Part shown: positions 60,781-64,000 of the stretch, one piece after another
Numbering within the stretch: position 1 is the stretch's first letter
Layout of the letters: every line of letters starts with the position of its first letter
From: Selaginella moellendorffii
Taxonomy: Eukaryota > Streptophyta > Lycopodiopsida > Selaginellales > Selaginellaceae
Reading direction: 5' to 3'
DNA length: 64,000 nucleotides
NCBI RefSeq assembly: GCF_000143415.4
Contig: NW_003314290.1
Location: forward strand, 1,788,454-1,852,453
Made by a program: the position numbers and the translations under genes
The notes under the pieces: generated by a model
What the model saw: only the letters and a program-made list of their open reading frames with translations
Told to the model about the DNA's origin: nothing
Databases searched by the model: none

Positions 60781-61360
60781 GTGCAAAAACATTCCAAAGC
60801 CTTCGTAACTTCATCACCTCTTGGTTGAGCTTTCTGACATCATCACCAAACACGCTTCTAGATGCACCAAGAAATAGTGCATCCAAGAAAATCAACGAGT
60901 GATAAGGATTGTTTAGACGAATCCTGTTGACTAAAAAGTGGCGAAGTTGTTGATGCTAGGCCTTCTTGGTGTTGCTCTTACAACATTGAAAATAATCTTC
61001 AAGGGTTTTAATATTCTTGTTGTGCCCTTTCCCTATTGGGGCTATGGCCTGGACAATCATCCACTCAGGCAACCCCATCACTTTCAGATCTTCTCTCATG
61101 ATAGGAGCCTAGGTATGTCTTGAGCTCATGAGCTCACGACTTCTCAAACACAAGGAAAACATTGGTTTGTCTTGAACCAACATCTTTTCATTTTTCAAAT
61201 TTTGCTTTAATCTATATTTCTAAATAAATTCAATCAATAAAATACAAATATAAATATAGATCCAAACACCAAAAGTGATCTAGAAACACTTCTCAAGCTC
61301 TGCAATTGTAAGGCTTGCATGATGGATGTGATGGTCGACCTTAGGATCTTGGTTTAGTTT

Positions 61361-64000
61361 TTACATAAAAATGTAATAAATGTGCTTGCAGGCTAAATAT
61401 ACCTTTCCCTTGTTCTCCCTCTGTGTAAAATCTGGACAGGTACATGATGGATTTTCACAAATTCTGATAGTGTAGCTCATACCCTTTGACGACTCAATCA
61501 CAACAACAAACCCCTTAGCTACAGCACTGATGTAGTTTATTGTTGTGATTGTGCATTTCAACACCTTTGTCAGCTTGATTTTCTTTTGTGCACCTTTTGA
61601 AATGGAACACCTATATTGTACAGCCTTCCCATTTCTACCTAGTCGTGTATGCCAGTCTAGTGTTGACATTGGTGGCATAGCAGTATCAATAGCAACATTT
61701 GAGGAAGTCTTTAGCTTGAAACCAACTCTCTCCAGACTTTCAATCTCTTCTTTTAAAAGATTGTAGCTTTGCTCAACTGGCCACTCCTCTAGCACGGAAT
61801 CTGGCTTCGAGATAATTGAGTTGTGGATCCGGTTTGTATGAGTAACATTAGTCCCACAACAGTAAATCCAACTTGACTGGCAGCCCTTTACCCCTAGATC
61901 TTGACAGCCCCAGAAATATGGTACTGCTGAAGAACTTGAACTTGAGCGCACAAATGCAACACACTGACCTCGACTCCCAATCATTCCAGAGCAATGCACA
62001 TTACTCTTGGCATTGACTCTTCGAATTGCCCAGTTGATACGAGAAACTAGCTTATGAGCAATAATCTTCTCAACCTCTGGCATTGGATTTACTTGTGTAA
62101 CAATTGGCACCTCCTCCACTCCATGTTCCTTAGTTCTTTTTTGGTGTCGTGAAATAGAATGGTAGTCAAACTCTGGACAGTGAGAGCTAGAAGGAGTGAT
62201 GTTGGGCCCATCAAATGTCTGTCGACACTTCAAACAGGTTGTCCTCATATCCCCAAGTGGTTCATAACTTGATTCCATAAGAGTTCTAATAACAACTTCC
62301 CCCACCATCTTAGATATTAACCTTATTGTTGGTGTAGTCTTTTTACCAACCTACTTTCGAAGCTTTTCTAAGTTTGGACTTGTACCAACAAACCTTGCTT
62401 CTTGTGCAGCCAAAGCTTTTGATGACTGCTCAAGAGATTTAGTGAGGTCGGAGAATGAATCTTCATAGAGGGACACTTTTCCTTTCTTTGCTTTGGAAGC
62501 TCTCCAACTCCAATGTTTGCTCTTAGAGAGATTAATTGTTGGTGTAAGTGTATTGTCATCAAGTGGTTGATCCTAAGAAAAATGCAATATTTGAATGTGA
62601 CAAAAAAAGAAAATGAGAGAAAACTTATATGAAAAATATAATGGCCCCACTGAAACATTCGAACTTCCCACCATGCAAACCAACACTCCATTTGTGGAAG
62701 GTGTTCAATTGGCACTTTGTTTCCTTCATACCACCATATGCACATCTCATTTGGTTTTGCTTTGTGCTCCTCATTAGTTGGTGCATCCATCCATTCTTGA
62801 CAAAGCTGCTTAAACTCGTAATGGAAGCTAGACTTGATGCATCGGCAATGTTCATTAATGCTCTTTGCCCAATGAAACTCACAACTCTTCTCTCTACCTT
62901 GTAATGGTTGACTTTTATCACCTTGTATGTATCACATTGAGAATACTTGTTGTATAGCCAACCAGTTAGCACCAGTAGCATTTGCCATGAAACCATGAAA
63001 GTTGGGTTTCTTCCTGGTTCATTGTTTAACAACTTTAGACATACATGTCCAAAAGACGGTTTATGCTTGGAAATCTTGAACCTTGAATTCGGTTATAACT
63101 ATAGTCAAATTGCACTACAACTTATACAAAGAATGGTTATAATGTAAATCGGTATGAATCTTTAAAAAATGAATAACCACTTACTTGTGATCATAAACAT
63201 GAGCTCCCATTGTTGATCAGCCTGAAACTCATTCTATATGGTCGAAATGGATTCAGGAATTAGCTAAGTCCCCGTCTCCATCGATATCCATTCGTTGTAC
63301 AAGGTCCACACCAAAAGCAGGACCAAGGGTGGACATTTTAAAGATGAAAGGGCGTTGACTATTTGAAGTCACTTAGCCAATGAACAAACTCCCATAAATA
63401 AATTCATAGGGATATTTTCTTTTTAACTCTAAAATTGCATTCAATCCAGATTGAAACTTTCCATCTCACCCTTCTCACATCCAGTTCTTTATTTTGCTAA
63501 AAAAAAGAGTGTTTCTAGTGATAAAGTAGAGTTAAGTATTAACTTATACCTGTTTAAATTTGTCATAGGTTCTATATTTCGAAGCAAGTCCTTCAAGTTG
63601 TTCTCCATGAACTCTTTTTTGCCACTTACTTGTAGCAATGTGTCCACCACATAGTCCTTTAGTACAAATTGTTGAACATACTTTGGAGTTGCAGCACTTT
63701 TCTTCCTAACCTCTGTAGTAACAGCAGCCTTCAAATTGCGAAAAGAATCACGGCGGATTCCTTCCTCTATTACGTGTTAGTGGTATCTAACATGCACTGC
63801 TGCTCTACCTAAACATCCATCCCGTGGAAGAAAATAATACATTTTTGCATCACAACATGCTTGACAAATAGGTGTTGCCCCGCATTTGTGACATCTAAAC
63901 CTTGTAGCAACCTTATCACATCTAAGGGGATTAATTGCTGAGCCTTCAAAGAAACACATATTCTTGCCATGATTAGAAATGCATTTCTCAGCGACACTTT
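61361..64000 (-). pseudogene. Large SWIM zinc-finger protein gene, decaying, 5' end beyond the window
   Basis: Minus strand. Near the right edge is a Cys-rich block (RCHKCGATPICQACCDAKMY YFL). It continues in the same frame past one TAA (about 63779) into IEEGIRRDSFRNLKAAVTTE and SATPKYVQQFVLKDYVVDTL. 63032-62640 holds NNEPGRNPTFMVSWQMLLVL, VVSFIGQRALMNIADASSLA; a frameshift near 62845 precedes FKQLCQEWMDAPTNEEHK and MECWFAWWEVRMFQWGHY. The last exon (62308-61361) ends in a SWIM finger, CTCPDFTQRE ... CKHIYYIFM. SWIM fingers occur in Mutator-type transposases and in host proteins; no DDE block is visible here. The stop and the shift suggest a pseudogene. Confidence 0.55.

Noticed and set aside
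60596-60895. 99-codon frame rich in TRHSRQHSR
   Set aside because: Tandem repeat translated in one frame, with no start context or homology.
1-64000. CRISPR arrays, bacterial operons or rRNA genes
   Set aside because: No spaced short direct repeats or rRNA-like sequence; spliced genes show nuclear plant DNA.

Overview
The window looks like nuclear DNA of a land plant, most likely a lycophyte such as Selaginella. Introns are very short (roughly 50-70 bp wherever I could place both ends). Genes are dense and often only tens of bases apart. The gene set is plant-specific (DRP1-type dynamin, plant CXE and GDSL hydrolases, PPR proteins, plastid TGD3-type ABC ATPase, AAE14). The species call is inference; I could not search a database.

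Layout. 1-14.9 kb is ordinary gene space: a SIN3 co-repressor (-, cut by the left edge), a PhyH-type dioxygenase (-) and a proline/glutamine-rich coiled-coil protein (+) whose start codons lie back to back, a DRP1 dynamin (-), three carboxylesterases of the plant CXE/HSL class and a GDSL lipase. From about 15 to 37 kb the DNA is a rearranged mosaic. A module [GDSL - CXE - unknown gene family] occurs four times in alternating orientation, forming two large imperfect palindromes centred near 23.5 kb and 29.1 kb. Both centres hold the same roughly 120 bp piece derived from a PPR gene. Between the modules lie short fragments of genes that still exist whole, or nearly whole, elsewhere in this window (R3HCC1L-like gene, a cysteine protease, DRP1 3' end, the proline-rich gene, PhyH 3' end, PPR genes). 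Two CXE copies and one copy of the unknown family remain open; most other copies are broken.

37-43.6 kb is normal gene space again: a UBA2-like RNA-binding protein, a serine-rich unknown protein, a TMEM234-like membrane protein, a PPR protein and the R3HCC1L-like parent gene. 43.6-47.5 kb is decayed DNA with a sixth copy of the unknown family split by a solo-LTR-like insert. 47.6-58.5 kb holds a TGD3-like ATPase, a partial and a complete PPR gene, an F-box/LRR protein, a degenerate papain-like protease and an AAE14-like acyl-CoA ligase ending in SKL. 58.5-64 kb is AT-rich, with a decaying SWIM zinc-finger gene running off the right edge.

The genes do not form one pathway. The main theme is local shuffling: intact genes, their 5' or 3' fragments and a few transposon footprints have been copied, inverted and joined within about 50 kb. 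The most notable unexplained items are the unknown gene family, the twin palindromes with a shared core, and a perfect 32 bp hairpin derived from an exon of the R3HCC1L-like gene.
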